Positions 8,888-18,359 of a DNA stretch of 64,000 nucleotides are shown one piece after another; position 1 is the stretch's first letter, and the number at the start of each line of letters is the position of its first letter. The stretch covers positions 1-64,000 of the forward strand of contig NZ_QJJJ01000009.1 of assembly GCF_003201865.1 (NCBI RefSeq), written 5' to 3'. The translations under genes were made by a program, and so were the position numbers. Below the pieces are notes generated by a model. The model was given only the letters and a program-made list of their open reading frames with translations. It did not search any database and was not told the origin of the DNA. This stretch comes from Methylobacterium sp. B4 (lineage in GTDB: Bacteria; Pseudomonadota; Alphaproteobacteria; Rhizobiales; Beijerinckiaceae).

Positions 8888-9898
8888 TCAGCCCGCCTGC
8901 ACCGGATCGCCGAGCCAGTCCGGCACCCATCGCGCCGGCCGCGGCGCGCGGCGAAGGTCGGCACGGGCCTCCTCGATCGGCGCCGGAACCCCGCCGATGG
9001 CGGGATGGCCGTGATAGTCGAAGCGCGGCAGGATGCAGCCTTCCCGGTCGAGGGCGAACTCCACCTCGAACCAGAGACCGAGATCGGGGTCGTCTGCCCG
9101 CTGCGCCTCGCGAAGCGCGCGCAGCAGCGGCTCGATGGCAGGAGCCTCCGGGAAGGATTGGCGCCCAGCTCGATAGACCTGCGCCTCATAGAGCGTCCCG
9201 ACGATCGCGGCCCTGAAGCGCGTCCGGTCCCAGGGATCCTTTCCGCGCGGGAGGTGGGCGGCAAGAATCTGCCCGATCTCCCGAAGGATCGGATGCTGGG
9301 CCCAATAGGCCTCGCGCTGGTGCATCCAGGCTTCCATCCGGGCCGGGAAAACGCTCTGATCCGGCTCTTCGTCCGCAAGGGCGTTCAGGCGCTCAGGCCC
9401 GATCCGCTGCGAGAGCCAAGCGGCGAGATCGCCGGGTGCGTCGCCGTGCGCTATCGCGGTCTCGGCGTCGGGCTCATCCTCGCATTCCTCATCCTCGTCG
9501 GAAGGGGCGAGATCGCTCCAGGCCGAGTCGGTGAAGGCGTTGCGGGAGAGCTTGACCAGAAATCCGTCGAGGGAACCGGCGAGCACGGCGGCATCGCCCT
9601 CGGAGCCGAGGCCGACGACCGGGCTTGCCGCAGACGGCATGCCGTCGGGATGCCAGAGGCCGACAAGGGAACCGTCGGGCAGGTAGAGGAACAGCGAAAA
9701 GTCCCGGCGCAGGGCGCTGCCGTCGACGATGGGCGCCTCGTCGCTGAGCGTGCCCTGCAGTCGGTAGCAGCCGACGCTGCCCCAGGGCCGGCCGTCGAGC
9801 CAGTCCGCGAAGTCGCAAAGCAGGGCCGGCGGTTCGATCCCCGGCGGGAACGCGAGCGGCAGGCTCTCGCGCCGGACGATGTAGGGATCGAACGTCAT
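8888..9898 (-). CDS. Hypothetical protein, possible two-domain immunity (SUKH + DUF600/YezG-like)
   Basis: This 336-aa soluble protein has no signal peptide. The N-terminal half ends in a pattern, LPDGSLVGLWHPDG then SPVVGLGSEG and LAGSLDGFLVKL, resembling the C-terminal strands and helix of SUKH (SMI1/KNR4) domains. An acidic linker (DEDEECEDEPDAE) follows. The C-terminal part has LWFEVEFALDREGCI then LPRFDYHGHP, which resembles the 'W-x-hydrophobic ... dG ... FdY' core of the DUF600/YezG immunity family. Both families protect against polymorphic toxins, so this could be a polyimmunity-type protein; this is inference from pattern only. It ends 69 bp from the hydrolase gene and begins 18 bp before the ABC permease stop, so it may be the last gene of the exporter operon. 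No toxin gene is adjacent. Confidence 0.45.
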   Translation of the reverse strand: MTFDPYIVRRESLPLAFPPGIEPPALLCDFADWLDGRPWGSVGCYRLQGTLSDEAPIVDGSALRRDFSLFLYLPDGSLVGLWHPDGMPSAASPVVGLGSEGDAAVLAGSLDGFLVKLSRNAFTDSAWSDLAPSDEDEECEDEPDAETAIAHGDAPGDLAAWLSQRIGPERLNALADEEPDQSVFPARMEAWMHQREAYWAQHPILREIGQILAAHLPRGKDPWDRTRFRAAIVGTLYEAQVYRAGRQSFPEAPAIEPLLRALREAQRADDPDLGLWFEVEFALDREGCILPRFDYHGHPAIGGVPAPIEEARADLRRAPRPARWVPDWLGDPVQAG

Positions 9899-9916
9899 CG
9901 GCCCTCGGGAATCGCG

Positions 9917-10692
9917 TCAGCTCTTGAGACGATAGCCCGTGCGGAAGATGTAGGTCACGAGCCCGAGGCACAGGGCGAGGAAGGCCAGGGTCGCGGCGAT
10001 GCTGATGCCGACCGCCACGTCGCCCTTGCCGAAGAAGGCCCAGCGGAAGCCGCTCACGAGGTAGACGACCGGGTTGAACAGGCTGACCGCCCGCCAGAAC
10101 GGCGGCAGCATGTCGATCGAGTAGAAGCTGCCGCCGAGGAAGGTCAGCGGCGTGACGATGAGCAGCGGCACGAGCTGAAGCTTCTCGAACCCGTCCGCCC
10201 ACAGGCCGATCACGAAGCCGAACAGGCTGAAGGTGATCGCGGTGAGCAGCAGGAAGAACACCATCCAGAACGGGTGCTCGATGTGCAGCGGCACGAACAG
10301 GGCGGCGGTGGCGAGGATGGTCAGCCCGATGACGATCGCCTTGGTGGCTGCGGCGCCGACATAGCCGAGCACCACCTCGAAGGGCGAGATCGGCGCCGAC
10401 AGGAGTTCGTAGATCGTGCCGGCAAAGCGCGGGAAGTAGATGCCGAAGGAGGCGTTGGAGACGCTCTGCGTCAGCAGCGAGAGCATCATCAGCCCCGGGA
10501 CGATGAAGAGGCCGTAGGGCACGCCGTCGACCTGCTGCACCCGCGAGCCGATCGCGGCGCCGAACACCACGAAGTAGAGCGAAGTCGAGATCACCGGCGC
10601 GACGATGCTCTGCAGGGCCGTGCGCCAGAAGCGGGCCATCTCGAAGCGGTAGATGGCGAGGATCGCCGGGACGTTGAGCATGGACACGGCCT

Positions 10693-10696
<4 letters not shown>
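9917..10696 (-). CDS. ABC-2 type transporter permease
   Basis: This 259-aa inner-membrane subunit has six predicted spans and the ABC-2 family pieces: the early amphipathic [59 protein letters not shown], and a [19 protein letters not shown] segment. It resembles YadH. It starts with an ATG that overlaps the stop of the ATPase gene by 4 bp, so the pair makes one exporter. The substrate is unknown; relatives include drug, polysaccharide and uncharacterised exporters. Confidence 0.85.
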
Positions 10697-11619
<923 letters not shown>

Positions 11620-11672
11620 CTGGGCCTGAATCTGAAGGAGAGGGCGCGCCCTATAGCACGCGGTGCGCGGCG

Positions 11673-11699
11673 TTGAACCCGGCCGGCGGCGGTTACAAT
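11673..11699 (+). promoter_or_regulatory. Candidate promoter for a plus-strand small RNA
   Basis: A TTGAAC (11673-11678) and a TACAAT (11694-11699) form a sigma-70-like -35/-10 pair. The 15-bp spacer is shorter than the usual 17. No plus-strand gene lies nearby other than the candidate sRNA. The same GTTGAAC read on the minus strand (GTTCAAC) lies 16 bp from a TATAGG and could serve as a -35 for the ABC operon. Confidence 0.45.
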
Positions 11700-11705
11700 C
11701 TGCGA

Positions 11706-11833
11706 AGTTTCGTTTCCCGTTTCGGATGCAACTCCAGGAACCCAATCCCCGCGTCGCGGCTTGAATCCACGTTCTCCTGCGACGATCGATCCCCTGACCG
11801 ACCCGCCCTCGCTTCGACGGCGGGTCGTCTTTT
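11706..11833 (+). ncRNA. Candidate small RNA (~128 nt) with intrinsic terminator
   Basis: The interval lies between two minus-strand genes, yet it carries plus-strand transcription signals. A promoter-like pair ends at 11699, and a strong terminator hairpin followed by GTCTTTT ends at 11833. There is no credible ORF inside the interval, and its 5' part is comparatively AT-rich for this genome (GTTTCGTTTCCCGTTTCGG). A CTCC-containing stretch near 11735 could be an anti-Shine-Dalgarno seed. It matches no RNA family that I can name. The start position is inferred from the promoter and may be off by a few bases. Confidence 0.45.
11800..11833 (+). terminator. Rho-independent terminator
   Basis: GACCCGCC (11800-11807) pairs perfectly with GGCGGGTC (11819-11826) around an 11-nt loop and is followed by GTCTTTT. 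The T-run is on the plus-strand side only, so it terminates plus-strand transcription, not the flanking minus-strand genes. Confidence 0.7.
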
Positions 11834-11843
11834 GATACCGCCG

Positions 11844-13883
11844 TCAGCCCTGCACCGGCCTGCCGGACTCGCGCTCGCGCAGGTAATCCTCCGTCGTGCG
11901 CGGCTTGGCCGGGGGCATGGCGTGCGGATCGAAGCCCTGGTTGAGCGCGGCCTCGACGCGGCAATCGTCGCACATCATCAGCGAGCGGATGCGCTGCTCG
12001 CCGGCCTCGCCCGAGAACATCCAGTGCCGCTCGCGCAGCTTGCCGATCACCCGCTCGATCGTCGCACGGGTGCCGAAGGGCTTGGCGCAGGTCACGCAGC
12101 AGAAGGGTTCCTCCTCCTTCACGATCCGGCGCGGCAGGCTCCAGGCCTCGAAGTCGATCTGCGGCTCGAGGCTGATCACGTCCTCCGGGCAGGTCGCGGC
12201 GCACAGGCCGCACTGCACGCACAGGCTCTCCTCGAAGGCGAGCAGCGGCCGGTCGGCGCTGTCGGTCAGCGCGTGAGTCGGGCAGGCGCCGACGCAGGAG
12301 AGGCAGAGCGTGCAATCCTCGGTGCGGAAGGCGAGCCCGCCGAAGGGCGCTCCGGCCGCGAGCGGCACGGCGGCGACCGGACTCGGCGCGGCGGCGTGCA
12401 TCTCGCGGAAGGCGAGGCGCAGCATCTCGCGCTTGCCGCCCACCGGCACGAAGCCGGCCGGCATCGCCGTCGCCCGCCCGAGGCGGCCCGCGCGCAGGGC
12501 CGCCCCGAGCGCGTCGGGATCGTCGGTCTCGATGAGGCCGACCACAGGCGCCTCGGCTCCCTCGCCGTAGCCGAGGGCCTCGGCGAGCGTGCGGCTCAGG
12601 GCGACGGTGCGGTGCAGGCTGTCGAGATCGTGCTTCGGGCGCCCGCGCACCAGCATCCGCACGCCGGCGGCGCCGTAGGCAAAGAGCGCGGCCACGGTCT
12701 CGGGGCCGAGCTGCGTCACCTCGTTGACCCGCACCGGCAGGACGTTGGCCGGCAGGCCCTCGCCGTAGCGGCCGAGGGCGTCGATCAGCGGCTCGCCGTG
12801 GTCGCCGTCGTGGAACAAAACCACCGCGTCCGCGCCCCCGGCGGCGCGGTAGGCGCGCAGGAGCGTGCGCAGGCGGCGCATCAGTGCGTCGGCGGGGGGA
12901 AGCGCGTAGGCGGCCGCCCCCGTCGGGCAGACGGCCGCGCAACTGCCGCAACCGGCGCAGACGTAAGGGTCGATCGCCACCGTGTCGCCGGCCGAGGCGA
13001 TCGCGCCGGTCGGGCAGGCCTCCAGGCAGCGGGTGCAGCCGGTGATGCGCGAGCGGGAATGGGCGCAGAGTTCACCGCGGAAGTCGATGAAGCGGGTCTT
13101 GTCGAACTCGCCGACGAGGTGGGAGGCGGCCATCACCAGCCGCTCCACCGAAGCCGGGTCGCGCGGGTCGGCGCGCAGATAGCCGTTGCGCAGCTCGTGC
13201 GCGGGAACAAGCGGGGTGCCGCCGGTCAGGTCGAGGACGAGGTCGCAGGTCGAGGTCGCCCCGTCCCGCGCTTGGCCGAAGACGAGTCGGGTGCGCGAGG
13301 ACGGGGCCGGCAGGGCGTAGTCGTCGATGCGCAGTTCGAAGGCGCCGAGATGACCGGTTGCGCCGCGCACCGTCCCCTGGATCACCGGGAACTCGTTGCG
13401 ATGGAGCGGCGCGATCTCGCCCGGCCGGCTCAGGAGCACGGTGACGTCGAGATGTTCCGCCAGGCGCCGCCCGGCCTCGATCGCGGCCTCGTCACGCCCG
13501 TAGATCAGCGCCACCCCGCGGCTCTCCAGCGGCACGGTCCCGGCGACCGGCACCGGCTCGGCCGCCGCGGCGAGCAGAGCGGCCATCTTCGGGCCGGAAG
13601 CGGCGGCGTCCGAGGACCAGCCGGCGGTCTCGCGGATCTTGGCGAAGGTCACGCGCTCCTCCGCGCCCAGTTCGGCGGCGACTTCCTCGAAGAGCGGTGC
13701 CTGAAGGGTGCAGGAGACGGTGACGGGCCGGCCCGTGGTCAGCGCCTCCCGGAAGCGGTCCAGCTCCCGGCCGCAGAGCTGGTCGGCGGTGCCGACACGA
13801 CCGCCGCAGCCCCTTTCGAGGGCCGCGACATCGAGCGGCATCGTCTTCTCGCAGGAGCAGGCGAACACGAGACGATCGGACAC
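11844..13883 (-). CDS. Polyferredoxin, 4Fe-4S protein of the formate-dehydrogenase island
   Basis: This 679-aa protein is a large multi-cluster electron-transfer or assembly protein. Four ferredoxin-type motifs are visible: [44 protein letters not shown] and [16 protein letters not shown]. There is also an N-terminal CSC and a C-terminal CCVTC ... CDDC pair that could bind a further cluster or zinc. The middle third has no recognised domain. The protein has no signal peptide or membrane span, so it is cytoplasmic. I chose the GTG at 13883 with an AGG about 8 nt upstream; upstream in-frame codons run into the divergent gene. It stands divergent from the lipoate-ligase-like gene, an arrangement that suggests co-regulation with the FDH accessory genes. 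Confidence 0.75.
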   Translation of the reverse strand: MSDRLVFACSCEKTMPLDVAALERGCGGRVGTADQLCGRELDRFREALTTGRPVTVSCTLQAPLFEEVAAELGAEERVTFAKIRETAGWSSDAAASGPKMAALLAAAAEPVPVAGTVPLESRGVALIYGRDEAAIEAGRRLAEHLDVTVLLSRPGEIAPLHRNEFPVIQGTVRGATGHLGAFELRIDDYALPAPSSRTRLVFGQARDGATSTCDLVLDLTGGTPLVPAHELRNGYLRADPRDPASVERLVMAASHLVGEFDKTRFIDFRGELCAHSRSRITGCTRCLEACPTGAIASAGDTVAIDPYVCAGCGSCAAVCPTGAAAYALPPADALMRRLRTLLRAYRAAGGADAVVLFHDGDHGEPLIDALGRYGEGLPANVLPVRVNEVTQLGPETVAALFAYGAAGVRMLVRGRPKHDLDSLHRTVALSRTLAEALGYGEGAEAPVVGLIETDDPDALGAALRAGRLGRATAMPAGFVPVGGKREMLRLAFREMHAAAPSPVAAVPLAAGAPFGGLAFRTEDCTLCLSCVGACPTHALTDSADRPLLAFEESLCVQCGLCAATCPEDVISLEPQIDFEAWSLPRRIVKEEEPFCCVTCAKPFGTRATIERVIGKLRERHWMFSGEAGEQRIRSLMMCDDCRVEAALNQGFDPHAMPPAKPRTTEDYLRERESGRPVQG

Positions 13884-13940
13884 GATGAAACCTGGGACAA
13901 TGGAGGCGTGCGGAGGCCCTTCGCGCGGGGGCCTGCCTTC

Positions 13941-13971
13941 CATATACTCGTATCGTTCAAAACTACGAACG
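13941..13971. promoter_or_regulatory. Divergent promoter region of the FDH island, with small inverted repeats
   Basis: The 143 bp between the polyferredoxin and the lipoate-ligase-like gene contains an AT-rich island. It includes ATAC-TC-GTAT at about 13942-13952 and CGTTC (13954-13958)/GAACG (13967-13971) separated by 8 bp. Either could be a regulator site for both directions. The arms are short and match no regulator that I know. Confidence 0.3.
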
Positions 13972-14026
13972 GACATGCGGGCGCAGGTGGCCTCGCAAGT
14001 GCTCCGCTCCGACCTGAAACCACTCC

Positions 14027-14788
14027 ATGACCGATTCCGACTCCGGCCTCGCCCTTCTCCGCACCGCACCGCTCGTCCTGCCGCCGGCCTTTACCGGGCT
14101 GGTCACGGCCGCGCCGTTCGACGCCGCGGTTCAGGCCTGCCGGCTGGCCGAAGCGGGCGAGGCAGAGGCCGGTACCCTGCTGCTGGAGGAGCGCGAGGAC
14201 CTGATCGCCTTCGCCGTGGTGCTCGCGCCGACCGAGCCGCTGTCGACGGCGCGCCGCGCCTTCTTCGTCGGGATGCAGGCACTTGCCGATGCGGTGGGCA
14301 GCTTCGGGCCGCCGGAAATCCCGGTGACCTTTCACTGGCCCGACACGCTGAGCTTCAACGGCGCCCGGCTCGGCGGCGGCGCGCTTCGCTGGCCGGAGGC
14401 CTGCGACGAGGCGGAGGTGCCGGACTGGCTCGTCTTCTCGGCGATGCTGATCGTCTCGAAGCGGGCGGCGGGCGATCCGGGCCTGACGCCGGACTCGACG
14501 GCGCTCGAGGAGGAAGGGTTTCCGGCCGATCTGCGCGAGGCCCTGGTCGAGAGCTTTGCGCGCCATCTCACCAAGGCGTTCGAGATCTGGAGCGAGGACG
14601 GATTTGCGCGCTCGGCGAGCCGCTACCTGGCGCGCCTCGCGCTGCCGGAGGGCGCCCGCGCCGCGATCGAAGAGAACGGCGACGCCCGCGTGATCCGGGG
14701 CGAGGAGATCACCGAGATCCTGCCGCTACGGCCGGCTCTGGAGGCGCCGACTTGGCGCAACCCGGCCACCGGGAGCGTGCGTCTGTGA
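14027..14788 (+). CDS. Biotin/lipoate--protein ligase-like protein
   Basis: This 253-aa protein resembles the BPL/LplA/LipB ligase fold. The segment IPVTFHWPDTLSFNGARLGGG (about residues 99-119) parallels the 'KWPNDxLxNGxKxGG' region of biotin ligases. However, the canonical RGRxGR nucleotide loop is not evident, so ordinary ligase activity is doubtful. The C-terminal part, with EENGDARVIRGEEITEILP, resembles the extra domain (DUF4444) found in relatives beside formate-dehydrogenase genes. It is the first gene of a coupled run whose stop overlaps the next GTG start. A role in FDH maturation is inferred from context only. Confidence 0.65.
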   Translation: MTDSDSGLALLRTAPLVLPPAFTGLVTAAPFDAAVQACRLAEAGEAEAGTLLLEEREDLIAFAVVLAPTEPLSTARRAFFVGMQALADAVGSFGPPEIPVTFHWPDTLSFNGARLGGGALRWPEACDEAEVPDWLVFSAMLIVSKRAAGDPGLTPDSTALEEEGFPADLREALVESFARHLTKAFEIWSEDGFARSASRYLARLALPEGARAAIEENGDARVIRGEEITEILPLRPALEAPTWRNPATGSVRL

Positions 14789-15351
14789 GCGCCGGCAAGC
14801 TGCCGCGCACCCTGCGGCTCGACCCCTCAGACACCTTCGTCTTCGCCCGTGCGGCCGAACCCGGCGAGTGGGCGGTGACGGGCTCGTTCCTATTCTTCGA
14901 CGCCGATCTTGGCGGGCTTGCGGGCAAGGAACGCGCGGCCTTTCGCTCGGGCTTCGTCGGGGTTCGCTCCCTCGGCTTCTCGACACTCGTCGTCGTCAGC
15001 GAGGCGAGCGCGGCGGAGCGTGCCGAGGCGGTGGAGACGCTGGCCGGCCACATCCTCGAACGATTCGGCGCACCGAGCCCGGAGACCGCCCGTGCGGCGG
15101 CCGAGGAAGAGATCGAGGTCGCCGCCTCCCTGTGCAACCTGCCCGTCGGCAGCGTCGTCGCCCTGCATCGGAGCGCGCGCGGCGGCGAGATCGCGGAGGA
15201 GTTCCGCACCCTGCACCAGCGCGCGCCCGGGTCCGACCCGCTGCACGGGCGCGCCTTCCACTTCGTCGAGACCGACGAGGACGGCCCGGAGGAGCAGGCC
15301 GATCTCGTCGGTCTCATGAAGGGCGCCTCCGCCGAGGCTGAGAGAGCATGA
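14785..15351 (+). CDS. DUF6505 family protein, FDH-island accessory
   Basis: This 188-aa soluble protein of unknown function begins at a GTG overlapping the previous stop (GTGA). Notable pieces are LPRTLRLDPSDTFVFARAAE at the N-terminus, RSGFVGVRSLGFSTLV in the middle, and a Glu/Ala-rich second half. From memory this matches DUF6505, which occurs beside formate-dehydrogenase accessory genes. No catalytic motif or cysteine cluster is apparent. Its stop overlaps the next ATG, so the stoichiometry of this gene and its neighbours is probably coupled. Confidence 0.6.
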   Translation: MSAGKLPRTLRLDPSDTFVFARAAEPGEWAVTGSFLFFDADLGGLAGKERAAFRSGFVGVRSLGFSTLVVVSEASAAERAEAVETLAGHILERFGAPSPETARAAAEEEIEVAASLCNLPVGSVVALHRSARGGEIAEEFRTLHQRAPGSDPLHGRAFHFVETDEDGPEEQADLVGLMKGASAEAERA

Positions 15352-16358
15352 CCGAGTTCTGGGTATCGAGCGGCCACCACCTTACGCAGCGCACCGAGGG
15401 CGGCGGGCTCGCGGTCACCGACGAGCTGATCCTGGCCTATCTGGCGCGGCCCGAACTCGTGCCGCCGGAGGACGCCTGCGCGGCCGAGCGCGCGATCCAT
15501 GCCGGCCTGCTCGCCGCGCCGCGCCGCCCCGTGCCGAGGGCGGAACTCGACCGGCTCGCGGACGCGGATGCGCGCGAGAACTGGGAAGTGATGCTGGCCT
15601 TCCGCGAGCGGCTGCTCGCGGCGCGCTCGGTCGAGGCGGCCTATCTCGCCCTGGTACGCGGCGGCCTGCAAGGCGTGCCGGGGCTGTTCCTCAACCAGCT
15701 CGTCCATTTGATCCTGCGCAACGCGCTGGACGGGTGCGAGGACCCCTTCGTCCTGCGCGCCGCCGAACTGTTCTTCCGGACGCAGCGGGTCAGCCTGCAC
15801 GAGGGCGCGGTGCTGCTGGCCGATGCCGAGGTGATCGAGGCGCGGGAGGGCGGCGCACCGCTCTCGCCCCTCGTTTCGATGCTGGGCAAGGAGGCGGCCA
15901 GCGAACTCGACGTGCTCGTCGAGGACAATGCCTGGACCTACTGGAGCCGCTCGGACGCCTTCACCATGGCGCTCAATCTCGGCTCCAGTGCCCGCAGCCG
16001 CGAGGGGCTGGCCCGGGCGATCGAGGTCTTCGTGCGCCATCTGCTGAACGCCGAGGTGACCGTGACACCCCTCGACCGGCTAGAGGATCCCGATTGGCGC
16101 TGGTTCGTCGGGCTCGATGCCGAGGGCACGCGCATCGGCAATCGGCTCTGGAACGGCGAGGCGCTGGACGCGGCGACGCGGGAGCGGGTGATCGCCGTCT
16201 TTTCCCTGACCTTCGCCGATCCGGCCCAGGTCGATCCGCGGGTCGGCGAGCGCCCGGTCTACCTGCTGCTCGCCATGAGTGCGGATAAGACGTTGCAGCT
16301 GAAGCCGCAGAATCTCGTTGTCGGATTGCCGCTGGCCTCCGACCGAGCGGCCGCGTGA
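15348..16358 (+). CDS. DUF6352 family protein, FDH-island accessory
   Basis: This 336-aa protein of unknown function starts MTEFWVSSGHHLTQR. The N-terminal signature (SSGHHL, then VTDELILAYLARPEL) and length fit DUF6352 from memory. The sequence is largely helical, acidic and cysteine-poor, so it is unlikely to be a redox carrier. It contains long stretches such as LVRGGLQGVPGLFLNQLVH that suggest an interaction surface. The ATG lies in a 4-bp overlap with the preceding stop and has a GAGAG ribosome site. It could be a chaperone or scaffold for the dehydrogenase, but that is guesswork from location. Confidence 0.6.
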   Translation: MTEFWVSSGHHLTQRTEGGGLAVTDELILAYLARPELVPPEDACAAERAIHAGLLAAPRRPVPRAELDRLADADARENWEVMLAFRERLLAARSVEAAYLALVRGGLQGVPGLFLNQLVHLILRNALDGCEDPFVLRAAELFFRTQRVSLHEGAVLLADAEVIEAREGGAPLSPLVSMLGKEAASELDVLVEDNAWTYWSRSDAFTMALNLGSSARSREGLARAIEVFVRHLLNAEVTVTPLDRLEDPDWRWFVGLDAEGTRIGNRLWNGEALDAATRERVIAVFSLTFADPAQVDPRVGERPVYLLLAMSADKTLQLKPQNLVVGLPLASDRAAA

Positions 16359-16366
16359 GGACGAGC

Positions 16367-16873
16367 ATGACGCCGGAAGACCGCTTCGAGGTCGGCATCA
16401 TCGTGGCGCGCCGCCGCCTCAAGGGGCCGTGGGCGAGCCATGTCTGGATGCCGGTGGCCGCCCTGCCCGCGGCCGCGCAGGCCGAGCCCTGGACCAAACT
16501 TTCCGAGACCGAGGAGGAGGCGACCTTCTACGCGGGCGCCTACGAGGTCTCGCTGCACATCGGCGAGACCGCACATTACCGCGACAACCTCGTCTCCGGG
16601 CGTCCCTCCCTCTGGGTCTCGCTGCGGGCCACCGCCGAGGACACCTACGACATCGCGAGCGTCACCGCCGACCCCTACGAGGGCGAGTCGATGGCCGAGG
16701 GGATCGGCGAGATCGTCGAGGCCGTGCCGATGCCGCCCGAGCTGCAGGCCAAGCTGCTGGCCTTCTTCGAGGCCTTTCACATCGAACGCAAGTTCGAGAA
16801 GCGCAAGCGCGACCGCGCCGATCCCGAGGCGCTGGCCCGCCGCGCCCCCGGCTCCCAGGGCAAACCCGAATGA
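16367..16873 (+). CDS. DUF3305 domain protein
   Basis: This 168-aa protein carries the DUF3305 pattern: RFEVGIIVARRRLKGPWASHVWMP at its start (in outline) and AGAYEVSLHIGETAHYRDNL centrally. A basic tail (ERKFEKRKRDR) follows. The ATG at 16367 is preceded by TGAGGACG and gives MTPEDRF; a GTG at 16355 overlapping the DUF6352 stop would add four residues. DUF3305 and DUF3306 genes regularly occur together next to formate-dehydrogenase genes, but their function has not been described to my knowledge. The stop overlaps the DUF3306 start. Confidence 0.75.
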   Translation: MTPEDRFEVGIIVARRRLKGPWASHVWMPVAALPAAAQAEPWTKLSETEEEATFYAGAYEVSLHIGETAHYRDNLVSGRPSLWVSLRATAEDTYDIASVTADPYEGESMAEGIGEIVEAVPMPPELQAKLLAFFEAFHIERKFEKRKRDRADPEALARRAPGSQGKPE

Positions 16874-17562
16874 GCGAGACCTTTCTCTCCCGCTGGGCCC
16901 GGCGGAAGGACGCCGTCCGCGCCGAACGCCCCGAGACGCCTCCGGCCGCTCCGGAAGCGGACGGGGCGCCGACGCCGGGCTTGGACCCTGGCTCCGCCAG
17001 CGCGATCCCGCCACGGGCGGAAGCGGGGGCCGAGGGCGCGCCGCTCGCCGAGTTGCCCTCGCTCGAGACCCTGACGGCGCAGAGCGATCTCACGGCCTTC
17101 CTGCGCGCCGGGGTGCCGGCCCCGCTGCGCAACGCGGCCCTGCGCCGGATGTGGTCTCTGGACCCGTCGATCCGCGACTTCGTGAGCGAGGCGCGGGAAT
17201 ACGCCTACGACTGGAACACGCCCGGCGGCGTGCCGGGCCTCGGCCCGCTGCTGCCGACCGACGACGTGAAGGCGATGCTCGACCGGCTCGTTGGCGGCGT
17301 CCCCGCCAAGGACGATGCGCCGGCGGAAGAGATGCGGCAGGAAACCTCCCCGGCTGAAGAGCCGGGCGAGACCACCGTCGCAAGCCTGCCCGACGCGCCG
17401 GCCCCTCCCGCGCTCGAGACGCCCTGCGCCGCAACCGCATCACGTCCGATCGAGAGCCTGCAAGGTCCGGTAGAGCCCTCTGCGACCGCCGTACCTCAAC
17501 CGGCGCCGACGCCCCCGGAACGGCCCCGCCTGCGGCGCCATGGAGGGGCGATGCCCGTGTAA
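16870..17562 (+). CDS. DUF3306 domain protein
   Basis: This 230-aa protein has a small conserved core, ETFLSRWARRKDAVR at the N-terminus and LSDLTAFL-like then AALRRMWSLDPSIRDFV in the middle. Low-complexity Pro/Ala/Glu-rich regions flank the core. That is the usual layout of DUF3306. The final PERPRLRRHGGAMP resembles a basic docking tail. It is the last gene of the overlapping accessory run; an 87-bp gap with a small terminator-like hairpin separates it from torD. Confidence 0.75.
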   Translation: MSETFLSRWARRKDAVRAERPETPPAAPEADGAPTPGLDPGSASAIPPRAEAGAEGAPLAELPSLETLTAQSDLTAFLRAGVPAPLRNAALRRMWSLDPSIRDFVSEAREYAYDWNTPGGVPGLGPLLPTDDVKAMLDRLVGGVPAKDDAPAEEMRQETSPAEEPGETTVASLPDAPAPPALETPCAATASRPIESLQGPVEPSATAVPQPAPTPPERPRLRRHGGAMPV

Positions 17563-17585
17563 TTCACGCGCATTTCGATTGCGGC

Positions 17586-17604
17586 AAAGCGAAACGCTTT
17601 TTAT
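17586..17604 (+). terminator. Small terminator-like hairpin between DUF3306 and torD
   Basis: AAAGCG (17586-17591) and CGCTTT (17595-17600) form a 6-bp stem with an AAA loop followed by TTATT. The stem is short, so it may only partly terminate or attenuate transcription into torD-fdh. Confidence 0.45.
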
Positions 17605-17622
17605 TATCGATCCAAACAAGGC

Positions 17623-17638
17623 GGTCCTGCGAAGGACC
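17623..17638 (+). promoter_or_regulatory. Leader hairpin directly before the torD ribosome site
   Basis: GGTCCT and AGGACC form a perfect 6-bp stem with a GCGA loop. It ends only a few bases before the GAGGG ribosome-binding site of torD. It might tune torD translation or mRNA stability; no known riboswitch is matched. Confidence 0.35.
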
Positions 17639-17649
17639 TGAGGGAAACG

Positions 17650-18285
17650 ATGAGTTCGGTTGCGTCGGTCATGGCACTCCCGGAAAGCGAGGTGCCCGGG
17701 TTCGGCGGCTTGCCCGACGACGTCGACCTCCTGCGCGCGCAGCAATACGACCTGCTGGCCGCCCTCCTCGGACGGGCGCCGGCGCCGGCCCTGCTCGCGG
17801 CGCTCGCCGCGTTGCCGGACGGCGACGGGGTTCTGGGCCGTCAGGTCTCGGCCCTGCGCCGCGCCGCGGCCGAGATCGGCGCGGCGGATGTCGAGCGCGA
17901 GTTCTTCGCGCTGTTCATCGGCGTCGGGCGGGGCGAGCTTCTTCCCTACGCCTCCTATTACCTCACCGGCTTCCTCAACGAGCGTCCGCTGGCGCGGGTG
18001 CGCGAGGACTTCTTCGCGCTCGGCATCGAGCGGGACGAATCGATAAGCGAGCCGGAGGATCACCTCGCGATCCTCTTGGAGGTGATGGCCGGGCTCGCGG
18101 CGGGGCGGTTCGAAGCGGAGCCCGGCATGCAGGGCCGCTTCTTCGCCCGGCACATCGAGCCCTGGGCAGGGCGCTTCTTCGCGGACCTGGAGGACGCGAA
18201 AGCGGGCCGGTTCTACCGCGCGGTCGGGGGGCTCGGCCGCGCCTTCATCGAGATCGAGGTGGAAGCCTTCGCCATGGAAGGCTGA
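17650..18285 (+). CDS. TorD-family chaperone of the formate dehydrogenase
   Basis: This 211-aa cytoplasmic chaperone is helical and of normal TorD/DmsD length. It has LLRAQQYDLLAALLGRAP near the N-terminus and the family's acidic-aromatic core VEREFFALFIGVGRGELLPYASYY. The EPEDHLAILLEVM segment is the recognisable E-P-x-D-H motif. Such proteins bind Tat signal peptides of molybdoenzymes and guide cofactor insertion. It directly precedes the Tat-substrate FDH genes, so FdhA is the probable client. The GAGGGAAACG upstream of the ATG is a strong ribosome site. Confidence 0.85.
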   Translation: MSSVASVMALPESEVPGFGGLPDDVDLLRAQQYDLLAALLGRAPAPALLAALAALPDGDGVLGRQVSALRRAAAEIGAADVEREFFALFIGVGRGELLPYASYYLTGFLNERPLARVREDFFALGIERDESISEPEDHLAILLEVMAGLAAGRFEAEPGMQGRFFARHIEPWAGRFFADLEDAKAGRFYRAVGGLGRAFIEIEVEAFAMEG

Positions 18286-18359
18286 AGCGCTTGCGCGACG
18301 AGACAAACGGAAGCGAGGCGCGTTGCCATCACAGGCAGCCGCCGAAGGAGACGAGGGTG

